From Hallerella sp964501065 (lineage in GTDB: Bacteria > Fibrobacterota > Fibrobacteria > Fibrobacterales > Fibrobacteraceae): a stretch of DNA of 64,000 nt. The notes beneath the pieces were generated by a model. The model had not been told where the DNA came from and did not search any database. It saw only the letters and a list, made by a program, of their open reading frames with translations. The stretch covers positions 1 to 64,000 of the forward strand of contig CAZCRF010000004.1 in NCBI GenBank assembly GCA_964501065.1, in the 5' to 3' direction. This document shows, in pieces, positions 34,925 through 42,986 of this stretch. The stretch's first letter is position 1. Each line of letters opens with the position of its first letter. The translations under genes and the position numbers were made by a program.

Positions 34925-35587
34925 TTGCGAAGGCTCTTCGGCATCCATTACCGTTCCCGCTGGTTTTTCGCCGCGCTCTTCGCCGTCATCGTGAACACGG
35001 TCTTCTTTTTGGCCGTCCCCGTTTTGAACGTACTCTTCTTCCGTTCGGACGTTCCTCCGAAGAAATCCCAATTCGAAAACTTGACGGAAGTCGAAACGCT
35101 CGTCCGAGAGAAGAAGAAGGAACGCCCCCAGAAGCTGATCCACAAGATTGTCCAGCCGAACAAGTTCAAGGTGAACGCGCAGACGGCGAACGGCTCCAGG
35201 TCGCAGTCGAATTTCTCCATGGACCTTTCCCTGGCGAGGGGGGACGGTGCGGGCGACGGCGTCGAAGTCGGTTCGGGCGGCGGCATGCAAAATTTCGTCT
35301 ACGAGGCGGGGGACGTCGATGAAGAAGCCCAGGCGCTCAAGACCGTGAACCCCGTTTACCCGGAACGGGCGAAGAAGCTCGGCATTTCCGGATTCGTAAA
35401 GGTCTACATGGTCATCGACGTCTACGGCAACGTGACCAATCTGAAGACGCTCTCCGTGGACCCTCCGGGATACGGCTTTGAAACGGAAGTGCTCAAGGCC
35501 GTGCGCTCTTGGAAGTTCGAACCGGCGAAACTCGGGCATTACCCGGTGGCGCAGAAGGCGACGAAGGAGTTCAAGTTTGTTCCCTAG
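34925..35587 (+). CDS. tonB: TonB family energy transducer
   Basis: A 220-residue protein with an N-terminal membrane anchor (about 14-37), a basic/charged linker (REKKKERPQK), and a C-terminal TonB domain (about 135-220) with VNPVYPERAKKLGISGFVKV, VIDVYGNV and AVRSWKFEPA. It passes energy from ExbB-ExbD to outer-membrane receptors. The linker lacks the long Pro-Lys/Pro-Glu repeats of E. coli TonB, as in TonB2-type proteins. The start is TTG at 34925, three bases after exbD. Confidence 0.9.
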   Translation: MRRLFGIHYRSRWFFAALFAVIVNTVFFLAVPVLNVLFFRSDVPPKKSQFENLTEVETLVREKKKERPQKLIHKIVQPNKFKVNAQTANGSRSQSNFSMDLSLARGDGAGDGVEVGSGGGMQNFVYEAGDVDEEAQALKTVNPVYPERAKKLGISGFVKVYMVIDVYGNVTNLKTLSVDPPGYGFETEVLKAVRSWKFEPAKLGHYPVAQKATKEFKFVP

Positions 35588-36581
35588 AAGTTCGGCATTT
35601 CGAAAGTTCCGGTGGAAAGTCTTTTCCCTGATTCTCCTGTGCCTCTGCACGGGCGTTTTCGCCGCCGAGGATTACTTCAAAGAGGCGAACGAACTTTACG
35701 ACAAGGGCGAGTTCAAAAAAGCGGTGAAGATGTACCGCGCCGCGATTCAAGACGGCCGTTACGAGCCGTTTGCATGGTTCAATCTGGGCAACACCTTGGT
35801 GCAACTCGGCAAGAACAACGTGGCGATGGTCGCCTACAAGCGGACCGTGGAACTGATGCCGGACTTTTCAAAGGCTTGGGTGCTTCTCGGCGACCTCTAC
35901 TACCTCGGCGGGGATTACGGACTTTCCGTGGTCTCTTACAAGAGAGCCTTGGAACTCGGGGAAAATTCGGACCACATCCATTACGCGCTCGGGGAATGTT
36001 TCATCAAGGCGCACAGCTTCGCCATGGCGCAAAAGCATTTTGAAGCGGCGACGCGCCTGAACCCAGACCGGATTGACGCTTGGTACGGCCTTGCGGAAGT
36101 CTACGAAAAGCTCGGGGACTACGAATACGCCGTCAAGACCCTCAAACGCGCCGTCGACAACGCCGTGAATGCGGGGGCGGACATCCATTACACGCTTTCG
36201 CACTATTACAGCCAAATGGATTCTTCGAAAAAGGCGATTCGAGAAATGGAAAGTGGACTTTTGACGGATCCGCAGAACACTTCGGCCAGGCGTTATCTCG
36301 CGCAGATGTATTTGAACGACTCGTCTCCGTGGATGGCCATTTTCACCTTGGAAGAGGGACTTCGCTTTCCCAAGGGTCGAGACTTGATTTACGTGGACCT
36401 GGGGCAGATTTACTTTTCACAAAACCGCTACGAAGAAGCCCTGGAAAACTTTATGAACGCCTGGAAACTCGGAAACGCGCAAGGTCGGATCGGCGCGGAA
36501 AATGTCGCCAACGCTTATTACAATGCGGGGGACGAGGGAAAGTTTCAAGAAATTCACCAACGCATCATGGGGAAAAAATGA
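35577..36581 (+). CDS. Tetratricopeptide-repeat protein of the TonB operon
   Basis: A 334-residue exported protein with a signal peptide (about 1-28, ending VFAA) and six or more TPR units, such as EAWFNLGNTLVQLGK-type helices (read as PFAWFNLGNTLVQLGKNNVA), HFEAATRLNPDRIDAWYGLA and ENFMNAWKLG. The TTG start at 35577 is chosen because AAGGAG lies six bases before it; this overlaps tonB by 11 bases. A TPR gene at this place is typical of TtpC-TonB2 loci and probably scaffolds the periplasmic complex. Confidence 0.85.
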   Translation: MFPRSSAFRKFRWKVFSLILLCLCTGVFAAEDYFKEANELYDKGEFKKAVKMYRAAIQDGRYEPFAWFNLGNTLVQLGKNNVAMVAYKRTVELMPDFSKAWVLLGDLYYLGGDYGLSVVSYKRALELGENSDHIHYALGECFIKAHSFAMAQKHFEAATRLNPDRIDAWYGLAEVYEKLGDYEYAVKTLKRAVDNAVNAGADIHYTLSHYYSQMDSSKKAIREMESGLLTDPQNTSARRYLAQMYLNDSSPWMAIFTLEEGLRFPKGRDLIYVDLGQIYFSQNRYEEALENFMNAWKLGNAQGRIGAENVANAYYNAGDEGKFQEIHQRIMGKK

Positions 36582-37669
36582 CCAAAAAGAAAAAAAGCTG
36601 GCAGTCTGATTCGCTGAAAAGTGTGGAGCAGAGCGAATCTTTGCAAATTCTCGACATCCTCGCCCGTATTATGAAAAATGAAGACGCCGAATTCGACGAC
36701 TGCGAAGAACTCTACGACATTCTAGACGACGTCTTCGAACGGATTTGCGCCTTGAACGACAACAAGGATGCGTTGACGTCGCTCGGATATTTGATTGTCT
36801 GCGGGGATGCCTTTGCCGAAGAGAATCGGAGCGAGACCTATTCGAGTTTGGACTATTTTTACGACGACGTCGCCGACGCTTTTGCAAAAAGGGCGAAGCT
36901 CGTGAGCGACCGGAAATTCCTCGTGGACCTGTTGCACGACTTGGCCGTGCATGTCAAAGAGGGGGATTTCCGGGAATGCGTCCTCTATTCCGCGCACGCG
37001 TTCCTATCCGAAAAGGAACTCCGGGAATTGGTGGATGAGGTCGTGGGCACAGTCCGGGAGCGGGATTTGGAAAACGCAGAGCGCATTTGCGAAACTCTCA
37101 TCGAAATGACCGTTCCGCTCGACGACCCGGAGCTGGTGGAACGGCTCACGCGCCTGAAAGACCCCGATTTCTCCGTCCTTTCGAAAATCGACGTGGCGAA
37201 CGCATACTACTGCGCCAATCAAGTGGAAAGGGCGCACGCGCTGCTCGACGAAATCCGCGATCCCGAAAAATGGGAACAGGATTACCTGGATTTGAAAGTG
37301 GCCATCCTGCTTGCCGAAGGGAAGCGGCGCGAGGGGATTCAAACGGCGGAACTCCTCTACGAAAAATACCCGTCGACATTTTACTTGGCGAACCTTTGCT
37401 CGATTGTCTCCCCGGAACGCAGAAAGGAACTTCTCGACGAGCACGAGAAATTCCGTCTGGGCGATTCCCTGAACACGGCATACGTCCAGACTCTGGTGGA
37501 CTTGGAAGAATTCGACAGAATCTCCCGCTATTTGGACGCGCATGAAGACTCGATTCCCCAAATGAAGCCGGAAGATCTCGAAATGGCGGCGGCCTATCTC
37601 GAAAAGAACGGAAGACCCGACTTGGCCAAAAGGCTGGCGCCGACTGGTGGGTTGGAAACGAAGGCGTAA
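36578..37669 (+). CDS. Helical-repeat (TPR-like) cytoplasmic protein
   Basis: A 363-residue protein without signal peptide, acidic and almost entirely helical, with degenerate TPR-like pairs (for example DVANAYYCANQVERAHALLDE and DLKVAILLAEGKRREGIQTAE). No enzymatic motif. The start overlaps the stop of the exported TPR gene (ATGA), making it the seventh gene of the DUF3450-TonB operon. It may be a cytoplasmic partner, or simply co-transcribed; the family is not recognised. Confidence 0.7.
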   Translation: MTKKKKSWQSDSLKSVEQSESLQILDILARIMKNEDAEFDDCEELYDILDDVFERICALNDNKDALTSLGYLIVCGDAFAEENRSETYSSLDYFYDDVADAFAKRAKLVSDRKFLVDLLHDLAVHVKEGDFRECVLYSAHAFLSEKELRELVDEVVGTVRERDLENAERICETLIEMTVPLDDPELVERLTRLKDPDFSVLSKIDVANAYYCANQVERAHALLDEIRDPEKWEQDYLDLKVAILLAEGKRREGIQTAELLYEKYPSTFYLANLCSIVSPERRKELLDEHEKFRLGDSLNTAYVQTLVDLEEFDRISRYLDAHEDSIPQMKPEDLEMAAAYLEKNGRPDLAKRLAPTGGLETKA

Positions 37670-37743
37670 GCCATCCGCCTTGCGACGAGGGACGACGCTC
37701 CCGGGCTTACATATTTGTCGGCTGAATTTTCGCCGGAATCTTG

Positions 37744-37783
37744 CCTCCCGAACAGGGAAAGCCTAATTTTTCAATCCGGGAGG
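37744..37783 (+). promoter_or_regulatory. Hairpin sequestering the ribosome binding site of the C26 peptidase gene
   Basis: CCTCCCG (37744-37750) is exactly complementary to CGGGAGG (37777-37783), with a 26-base loop. The 3' arm contains the GGGAGG ribosome binding site that lies seven bases before the ATG at 37791. The mRNA could be closed until a ligand, temperature change or RNA opens it. Confidence 0.45.
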
Positions 37784-37790
37784 TTTTGAA

Positions 37791-38516
37791 ATGAAACCCA
37801 TCATCGCCGTCTCGCCGCTTTACGACGACAGGTTGGACAGTTACTGGATGCTGCCGGATTACATGAAAGCGCTCGAACGTTTCGGGGCGATAACGCTCAT
37901 GCTGCCGATGGACGCGTCTCCGGAAACGCTGGATTACTTTTCCAAGACTTGCGACGCCCTGCTTCTCACGGGAGGGCATGACGTCTCCCCGGAACTTTAC
38001 GGGGAAGCTCCCAAACCCGAATGCGGTCATCCGTGCAAGATGCGGGATTCCCTTGAATGCGGCCTGATAGACAGGATGCTCCGCCTCGACAAGCCCATCC
38101 TCGGCATTTGCCGTGGCATCCAAATTTTAAACGCCCATTTAGGCGGAACCCTCTTTGAAGACTTGCCGTCGGAACATCCTTCGCCGATAGAACATCACAT
38201 GAAGCCCCCTTACGACAGGCGGGTGCACTTTGTCGAATTGGAGGAGGGGAGCCGCGTACGGGAAATCGTGGGGAACGCCCGTTATGCGGTGAACAGCTAC
38301 CACCACCAAGCCGTCAAAAGGCTTTCCCCGGAACTCTGCGCCACGGCCATCTCGGAAGACGGCATCGTCGAAGCGGTCGAAATGCCGGGGAAAAGGTTCG
38401 TGCTGGCCGTGCAATGGCATCCGGAGTTCCTGTATAGAAAAGACCCGGCGTCTTCCCGCATCTTTGAAGAATTTGTCAGCGCGGCTGCAGAATCGCGAAA
38501 ATCTTCGCCCGGATAA
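37791..38516 (+). CDS. Class I glutamine amidotransferase, gamma-glutamyl-GABA hydrolase (C26) family
   Basis: A 241-residue cytoplasmic hydrolase of the PuuD/peptidase C26 group. The catalytic triad is visible: Cys107 in GICRGIQ, His210 and Glu212 in WHPE; LLLTGGHDVSPELYGE is the family's oxyanion region. Such enzymes cleave gamma-glutamyl amides, for example gamma-glutamyl-GABA in putrescine breakdown, but no other putrescine genes are near. The start has GGGAGG seven bases upstream, inside a hairpin. It is a single gene followed by a short hypothetical. Confidence 0.88.
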   Translation: MKPIIAVSPLYDDRLDSYWMLPDYMKALERFGAITLMLPMDASPETLDYFSKTCDALLLTGGHDVSPELYGEAPKPECGHPCKMRDSLECGLIDRMLRLDKPILGICRGIQILNAHLGGTLFEDLPSEHPSPIEHHMKPPYDRRVHFVELEEGSRVREIVGNARYAVNSYHHQAVKRLSPELCATAISEDGIVEAVEMPGKRFVLAVQWHPEFLYRKDPASSRIFEEFVSAAAESRKSSPG

Positions 38517-38602
38517 AACTTGCTTTTTAGCGAAAATAGATTACATTATCGGGGATTTCCGTTTCGACGGTCGTTTGAACCTCAGCTACAGGAGTTTTTT
38601 CC

Positions 38603-38806
38603 ATGCGCGACTTGCTAGAGAAACTGTTGAAAAAAGGCTTTTCCGTGCAATTTTCAGAAGAGGGCGGATTCCCGGTCATCCGAATTTTCCAAGGGACGGA
38701 CACGGAACGCCCCGTGAAGAGTTGCAGCCTCGGCAGCGGGGAGTTCCGCGACAACGTCGAAGAGGCTCTCCAATCCATGATTCTCGATTTGGAACGCCAC
38801 GCCTAA
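38603..38806 (+). CDS. Small hypothetical protein
   Basis: A 67-residue soluble protein starting MRDLLEKLLKKGFSVQF with one predicted helix, a beta segment, and a C-terminal helix (FRDNVEEALQSMILDLERHA). No signal peptide or Cys cluster. A CAGGAG site lies about nine bases before the ATG. Family unknown. It lies between the C26 peptidase and prfC with its own short upstream region. Confidence 0.6.
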   Translation: MRDLLEKLLKKGFSVQFSEEGGFPVIRIFQGTDTERPVKSCSLGSGEFRDNVEEALQSMILDLERHA

Positions 38807-38816
38807 AAGGCTTTTC

Positions 38817-38824
38817 TATATTTG
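38817..38824 (+). promoter_or_regulatory. Putative -7 promoter element of prfC (TATATTTG)
   Basis: A full TAnnTTTG match. It lies 24 bases before the TTG chosen as the prfC start and would exclude the longer in-frame start at 38822, which overlaps it. Confidence 0.45.
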
Positions 38825-38848
38825 GCCTCGTCAACGAACGAGGTCATT

Positions 38849-40420
38849 TTGCCATTGAATCCAGAAATTTCGAAGAGGCGCACATTCGCCATCGTCAGCC
38901 ACCCGGACGCGGGGAAGACCACCATCACCGAAAAGTTTCTCTGGTTCGGCAAAGTCATCCGGGAAGCGGGGCATGTCCGCGCCAAGTCGAACAGGAGCTA
39001 CACGGTCAGCGACTGGATGAAGATCGAGCAGGACCGCGGGATTTCCGTTTCGAGTTCCGTGTTGAACTTCCCCTTCGAAGGCTGTTGGTTCAACTTGGTC
39101 GACACTCCGGGGCACCAGGATTTTTGCGAAGACACTTACCGCGCCTTGACCGCCGTGGATTCCGCGCTGGTACTGATAGACAGCGTGAACGGCGTCGAGA
39201 AGCAGACCGTCAAGCTGATGGAAGTCTGCCGCATGAGGCACACGCCCATCATCACGTTCATCAACAAGATGGATTTGGACGGGCGCCCCGTACTCGACTT
39301 GCTCGACCAAATCGAATCCGTCTTGAAAATCAAGGCGATTCCGTTCACTCTGCCGATTGGCGTGGGGAAACTGTTCAAGGGTGTTTACTGCATCGCGGAC
39401 GACTCCTTCAACGTCTATGACGAAAAGTCCGGGCATCAGGAAATCTTGCAGATGGAAGGTCCTTTCGACCCGAAACTCGTGGAACTCTGCGGCGAAAGTT
39501 GGGTGAACCAGTTCCGCGAAGAATACGACATGGTGACGGGCGGAATGGACGCGTTCGACCACGATTCGTTCCTCAAGGGGGAGATGTGCCCCGTTTTCTT
39601 CGGCAGCGCAGTGAACAATTTCGGCGTCCGACAACTGTTGAACGCCTTTGCGGACTTGGCCCCCGCCCCGATGCCCCGCGAGACGGACAAGCGCACGGTC
39701 TCCCCGGAAGAGCCGGACTTTTCGGGATTCGTCTTCAAAATTCAAGCGAACATGGATCCCAAGCACCGCGACCGCACGGCGTTCCTCCGCATCTGCTCCG
39801 GGGAATTCCAGCGCGGAGACAAGGTCTACCACGTCCGTTCCGGAAGGGAAATCCGTCTAGCGGCCCCGACCGCATTCCTCGCCAAAGACAAGGAAGTCAT
39901 CGACACGGCGTGGGCGGGCGACATCGTGGGCATCAACGACCCCGGGCTTTTCCACATCGGCGATACGCTGACCAAGGGGGAAAAAATGAATTTTTCGGGG
40001 ATTCCCGACTTCGCCCCGGAGTTTTTCGCCCGCGTGACCCTTTTGAATCCGCTCAAGTCCAAGCAACTTTCCAAGGGGCTGAAGGAGTTGACGGAAGAGG
40101 GGGCGACGCAGCTTTACCAGCCGTTCAAGTCGGCCATCCCGGTTATCGGCGTCGTCGGGGAACTCCAGTTCGACGTGCTCAAATACCGCTTGATGGCGGA
40201 ATACGGTGCAGACGTCTCGCTCGACCGCATCCCCTCCTTCGGTGTCCGATGGATTGTGGGGGAGCAGGCGGATACGGACAAATTCGTGGATGAAAACGGC
40301 GGAGACTGCATGCGGGACAAGGAGAACCGCCCGGTGTGCCTGTTCCCGAACGAATACCGCCTGAGCCTCGCCGTGAAAAACTACCCGACTCTCAAATTCG
40401 TGGAAACCTCGTTGGGGTGA
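38849..40420 (+). CDS. prfC: Peptide chain release factor 3
   Basis: A GTPase that removes RF1/RF2 from the ribosome after termination. The 523-residue protein shows G1 SHPDAGKTT at 17-25, the effector RGISVSSSV, G3 DTPGHQDF, G4 NKMD, and the RF3-specific FVFKIQANMDPKHRDR and NFAPE-like FSGIPDFAPEFF. The start is uncertain: TTG 38849 is preferred because GAGG lies five bases upstream and a promoter element overlaps the alternative TTG at 38822; another TTG is at 38855. It may be co-transcribed with capA-like and COG0523 genes downstream. Confidence 0.93.
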   Translation: MPLNPEISKRRTFAIVSHPDAGKTTITEKFLWFGKVIREAGHVRAKSNRSYTVSDWMKIEQDRGISVSSSVLNFPFEGCWFNLVDTPGHQDFCEDTYRALTAVDSALVLIDSVNGVEKQTVKLMEVCRMRHTPIITFINKMDLDGRPVLDLLDQIESVLKIKAIPFTLPIGVGKLFKGVYCIADDSFNVYDEKSGHQEILQMEGPFDPKLVELCGESWVNQFREEYDMVTGGMDAFDHDSFLKGEMCPVFFGSAVNNFGVRQLLNAFADLAPAPMPRETDKRTVSPEEPDFSGFVFKIQANMDPKHRDRTAFLRICSGEFQRGDKVYHVRSGREIRLAAPTAFLAKDKEVIDTAWAGDIVGINDPGLFHIGDTLTKGEKMNFSGIPDFAPEFFARVTLLNPLKSKQLSKGLKELTEEGATQLYQPFKSAIPVIGVVGELQFDVLKYRLMAEYGADVSLDRIPSFGVRWIVGEQADTDKFVDENGGDCMRDKENRPVCLFPNEYRLSLAVKNYPTLKFVETSLG

Positions 40421-40422
40421 AG

Positions 40423-41727
40423 ATGCAGAGACGCCTCCGGCCGATTCCCTTGTTTTTTTCCTTGACCTTCTTCCTGTTTTCGTGCAGCGACAGTCCGAAG
40501 GTTTTCGTCGAACCGCACTCTCCGAAGTTGCAGGAAGCAAGTGCACTCCCATCGGCGAAAGAAGCTTCGGACTCCGTCCCTTCCAAGCCGGAAGCGGATG
40601 TAATGCCGGACTCATCCGTTTCGGAAGTCTCTTTCTTCGTCATCGGAGACGTCCTCTTCCATGCGGCACTATTCAAACAGTGCGAAGAAGACACATCCCG
40701 TTGCCGTTTCGACTATCTCTTCGAACCTTGGGCTAAGGACATCCGGGCGGCGGACATCGCGGTCGTCAACCAAGAGACGATTTTCGTTCCGCGGCGGGAC
40801 GGCTACACGTCTTACCCGAACTTCGGCACTCCGGAAGAGGTCGGCCTCGCGGAAATTTCCGCCGGTTTCGACATCGTGACGCATGCGACGAACCACACCA
40901 TCGACCGCCGAGCGAAAGCCGTCGATTACACGCTGGACTTTTGGAATGGCAAATCGGCGAAAGCCCTCGGCATCCACCCGACCCGTGAAGACGCGGAAGA
41001 GCCATTCACTTTGACGAAGAACGGCATCCGCTTCGGGTTCGTGAACTTCACCTACGGCCTGAACGGGCAAAAGCTGCCGGAAGACAGGCCTTATCTCGTC
41101 GACGTCATCGACAGCGCGGGGAAGTGGCTTTCCATGATTCGCAAGGCGGAATCCGCAGCAGAGGTCACCGTCGCCTTTTTGCACATCGGGACGGAATACA
41201 AATCCCTGCCGACGAAAGAGGCGATGGAAACGGTGGAGAGGGCGATTGACGCCGGGGCGGACATTTTGGTCTGTGCACATCCCCACGAGATCGAGCCTTA
41301 TGGAATCTTCACGACGAAAGCGGGAAACAAGGCCCTTGTCTATTGGTCCCTGGGCAATTTCGTGTCGAACCAGCAAGACCTTCCGACGAACTTGGGGGGC
41401 GTGGCCAAGTTTACGGTTCGCAAGGTCGAGAATGGGGACAGCGCCAAGCTTGAAATTTCCTCGGCGACTTTCGATGGCTCCGTGACGCAGCAAGAAGTGG
41501 GAGCCTATCGCGCGGTCCCGCTCGCCGCCTATTCGGACTCCCTGGCGGAACGTCACCGCCTCAAGGTGAAGATTCCCGACTTCACCCTTTCGAATTTGCA
41601 GACACTCTTTGAAAAAACGGTGGGCGAGGCGAGCCTCTGCAACACGGAACTTCCGGAAGGAAACCTTCCGCTTCCGATTTCGAATCTTTCCGATCCCCTC
41701 GCGTCGGATGGTCGAAGTTCCCCGTAA
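40423..41727 (+). CDS. CapA-family lipoprotein
   Basis: A 434-residue lipoprotein (lipobox LFSC, Cys 21) with a CapA/PgsA metallophosphatase-like domain at about 70-350. Motifs: FFVIGDVLFHAAL at the metal site, VVNQETIF, THATNHTIDR, FLHIGTEY, CAHPHEIEPYG and SLGNFVSNQ. In Bacillus CapA helps make or export poly-gamma-glutamate, but capB and capC are absent here; many Gram-negative homologues are orphan surface lipoproteins. It starts two bases after prfC ends. Confidence 0.85.
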   Translation: MQRRLRPIPLFFSLTFFLFSCSDSPKVFVEPHSPKLQEASALPSAKEASDSVPSKPEADVMPDSSVSEVSFFVIGDVLFHAALFKQCEEDTSRCRFDYLFEPWAKDIRAADIAVVNQETIFVPRRDGYTSYPNFGTPEEVGLAEISAGFDIVTHATNHTIDRRAKAVDYTLDFWNGKSAKALGIHPTREDAEEPFTLTKNGIRFGFVNFTYGLNGQKLPEDRPYLVDVIDSAGKWLSMIRKAESAAEVTVAFLHIGTEYKSLPTKEAMETVERAIDAGADILVCAHPHEIEPYGIFTTKAGNKALVYWSLGNFVSNQQDLPTNLGGVAKFTVRKVENGDSAKLEISSATFDGSVTQQEVGAYRAVPLAAYSDSLAERHRLKVKIPDFTLSNLQTLFEKTVGEASLCNTELPEGNLPLPISNLSDPLASDGRSSP

Positions 41728-41760
41728 TTTGTAAATTCCCGTCGGAAAATAATAGGAGAT

Positions 41761-42885
41761 ATGAACATGAAATCCGTTCCCGTCACGCTCCTCGCCGGTT
41801 ACCTCGGAGCCGGCAAGACGACCCTCTTGAACCACGTGTTGAACAACCAGCAAGGATACCATGTCGCCGTCATCGTGAACGACATCGGCGAAGTCAACAT
41901 CGACCAGACTCTCATCGAAAAGGGCGGCAACGTCACGCAGAAGGATTCCGTCGTGCCCCTTTCGAACGGCTGCATCTGTTGCACCCTCAAGACGGACTTG
42001 CTCGAACAGATTGCGCAAATCCTGGAACAGGGGAAGTTCGACTACATCCTCATCGAAGCGAGCGGCATCTGCGAACCGCTCCCGATAGCCCAAACAATCA
42101 CCCTCATGGGCTCTAAACTCCAAAGCAAGGGCGGAAAACCGCTGCCTTGCCATTTGGACGGCATCATCTCGGTCGTCGACGTGCTGCGCCTCGCCACGGA
42201 ATTCGGCGGGGGAGAAAAGCTCCTGGACGAAAACATGGACGAAGAGGATGTCGCAAGCTTGCTGGTCCAGCAGATTGAATTCTGCAACACGATTGTGCTG
42301 AACAAGGTGGACAAGGTTTCGGCGGAAGACCTGAAGCACGTGAAAGCCGTCGTCCGCGCCTTGCAGCCGGAAGCGAAGATGATTGAAACGACCTTCGGGA
42401 ATGTCGACATGAAGGACGTCCTGGACACGCATCTGTTCAACTTCGAAAAAGTCTCCTCTTCTGCCGCTTGGATCAAACAGTTGGAGAATCCGGAAGAAGA
42501 AGAGGAAGGAGAAGCTCTCGAATACGGCATCGGTACGTTCGTCTACAAGGCGCGCCGCCCGTTCAATCGGGAAAAACTCGAAGCGTTCCTCGACCATTTC
42601 CCGCCGAGCATCATCCGTTCGAAGGGAATCCTCTGGTTCGAAGACGACCGCACGTATTCCTACATCTTTGAACAGGCGGGCAGGGACGCGAGCGCGCGCT
42701 GCCTCGGCCGTTGGATTGCCTCGTTGAACGCCTCCGAACAGAAACGCGCCTTGGAAGACGAGCCGGAAATGCAAAAGGAATGGGACGAAAAATACGGGGA
42801 CCGCGAAGACCGCCTGGTGTTCATCGGGCAAAAGATGGACAAGAAGGACATTTGCCGAAAGCTCGACGCTTGCCTCGGGGAGTGA
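41761..42885 (+). CDS. COG0523 (CobW/ZNG1-like) GTPase metallochaperone
   Basis: A 374-residue G3E-family GTPase. Walker A GYLGAGKTT at 13-21, metal-binding CICC (C71, C73, C74), E-rich EASGICEP, NKVD for guanine, and a C-terminal CobW_C domain (about 275-374, with FVYKARRPFNREKLEAF). Predicted to insert zinc or another metal into client enzymes. No Zur-type site can be confirmed by eye. It ends before the Zorya block and uses typical base composition for the region. Confidence 0.87.
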   Translation: MNMKSVPVTLLAGYLGAGKTTLLNHVLNNQQGYHVAVIVNDIGEVNIDQTLIEKGGNVTQKDSVVPLSNGCICCTLKTDLLEQIAQILEQGKFDYILIEASGICEPLPIAQTITLMGSKLQSKGGKPLPCHLDGIISVVDVLRLATEFGGGEKLLDENMDEEDVASLLVQQIEFCNTIVLNKVDKVSAEDLKHVKAVVRALQPEAKMIETTFGNVDMKDVLDTHLFNFEKVSSSAAWIKQLENPEEEEEGEALEYGIGTFVYKARRPFNREKLEAFLDHFPPSIIRSKGILWFEDDRTYSYIFEQAGRDASARCLGRWIASLNASEQKRALEDEPEMQKEWDEKYGDREDRLVFIGQKMDKKDICRKLDACLGE

Positions 42886-42909
42886 AGCGGTTGAGGGGAT
42901 GAAAAAATC

Positions 42910-42917
42910 TATCTTTT
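42910..42917 (+). promoter_or_regulatory. Possible -7 promoter element of Zorya operon (TATCTTTT)
   Basis: TATCTTTT differs from TAnnTTTG at the last base. It would start the zor mRNA close to the long hairpin at 42922-42954, giving a leader of roughly 65 bases. Confidence 0.3.
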
Positions 42918-42921
42918 AATT

Positions 42922-42954
42922 CGGAATGTCGCCAAAATCCTTGGCGACATTCCG
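42922..42954 (+). other. Perfect 14-bp hairpin between COG0523 gene and zorA
   Basis: CGGAATGTCGCCAA pairs fully with TTGGCGACATTCCG around the loop AATCC. It is followed by TTTGAATT, too short a T-run for a convincing terminator. It may be a weak terminator of the upstream gene or a structured leader for zor. Confidence 0.55.
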
Positions 42955-42986
42955 TTTGAATTACAATTGAAGCACAAGGAACGAAG

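Noticed and set aside
38822..38848. TTG 38822 as the prfC start
   Set aside because: It overlaps a TATATTTG promoter element and lacks a ribosome binding site; TTG 38849 has GAGG at good spacing.
40669..42831. A 720-codon minus-strand frame spanning the CapA-like and COG0523 genes
   Set aside because: It crosses two recognisable genes and an intergenic gap; no signal or domain is visible.
42922..42954. The long hairpin before zorA as a standard terminator
   Set aside because: Only three T follow the stem, so it was listed as a hairpin of unclear role.
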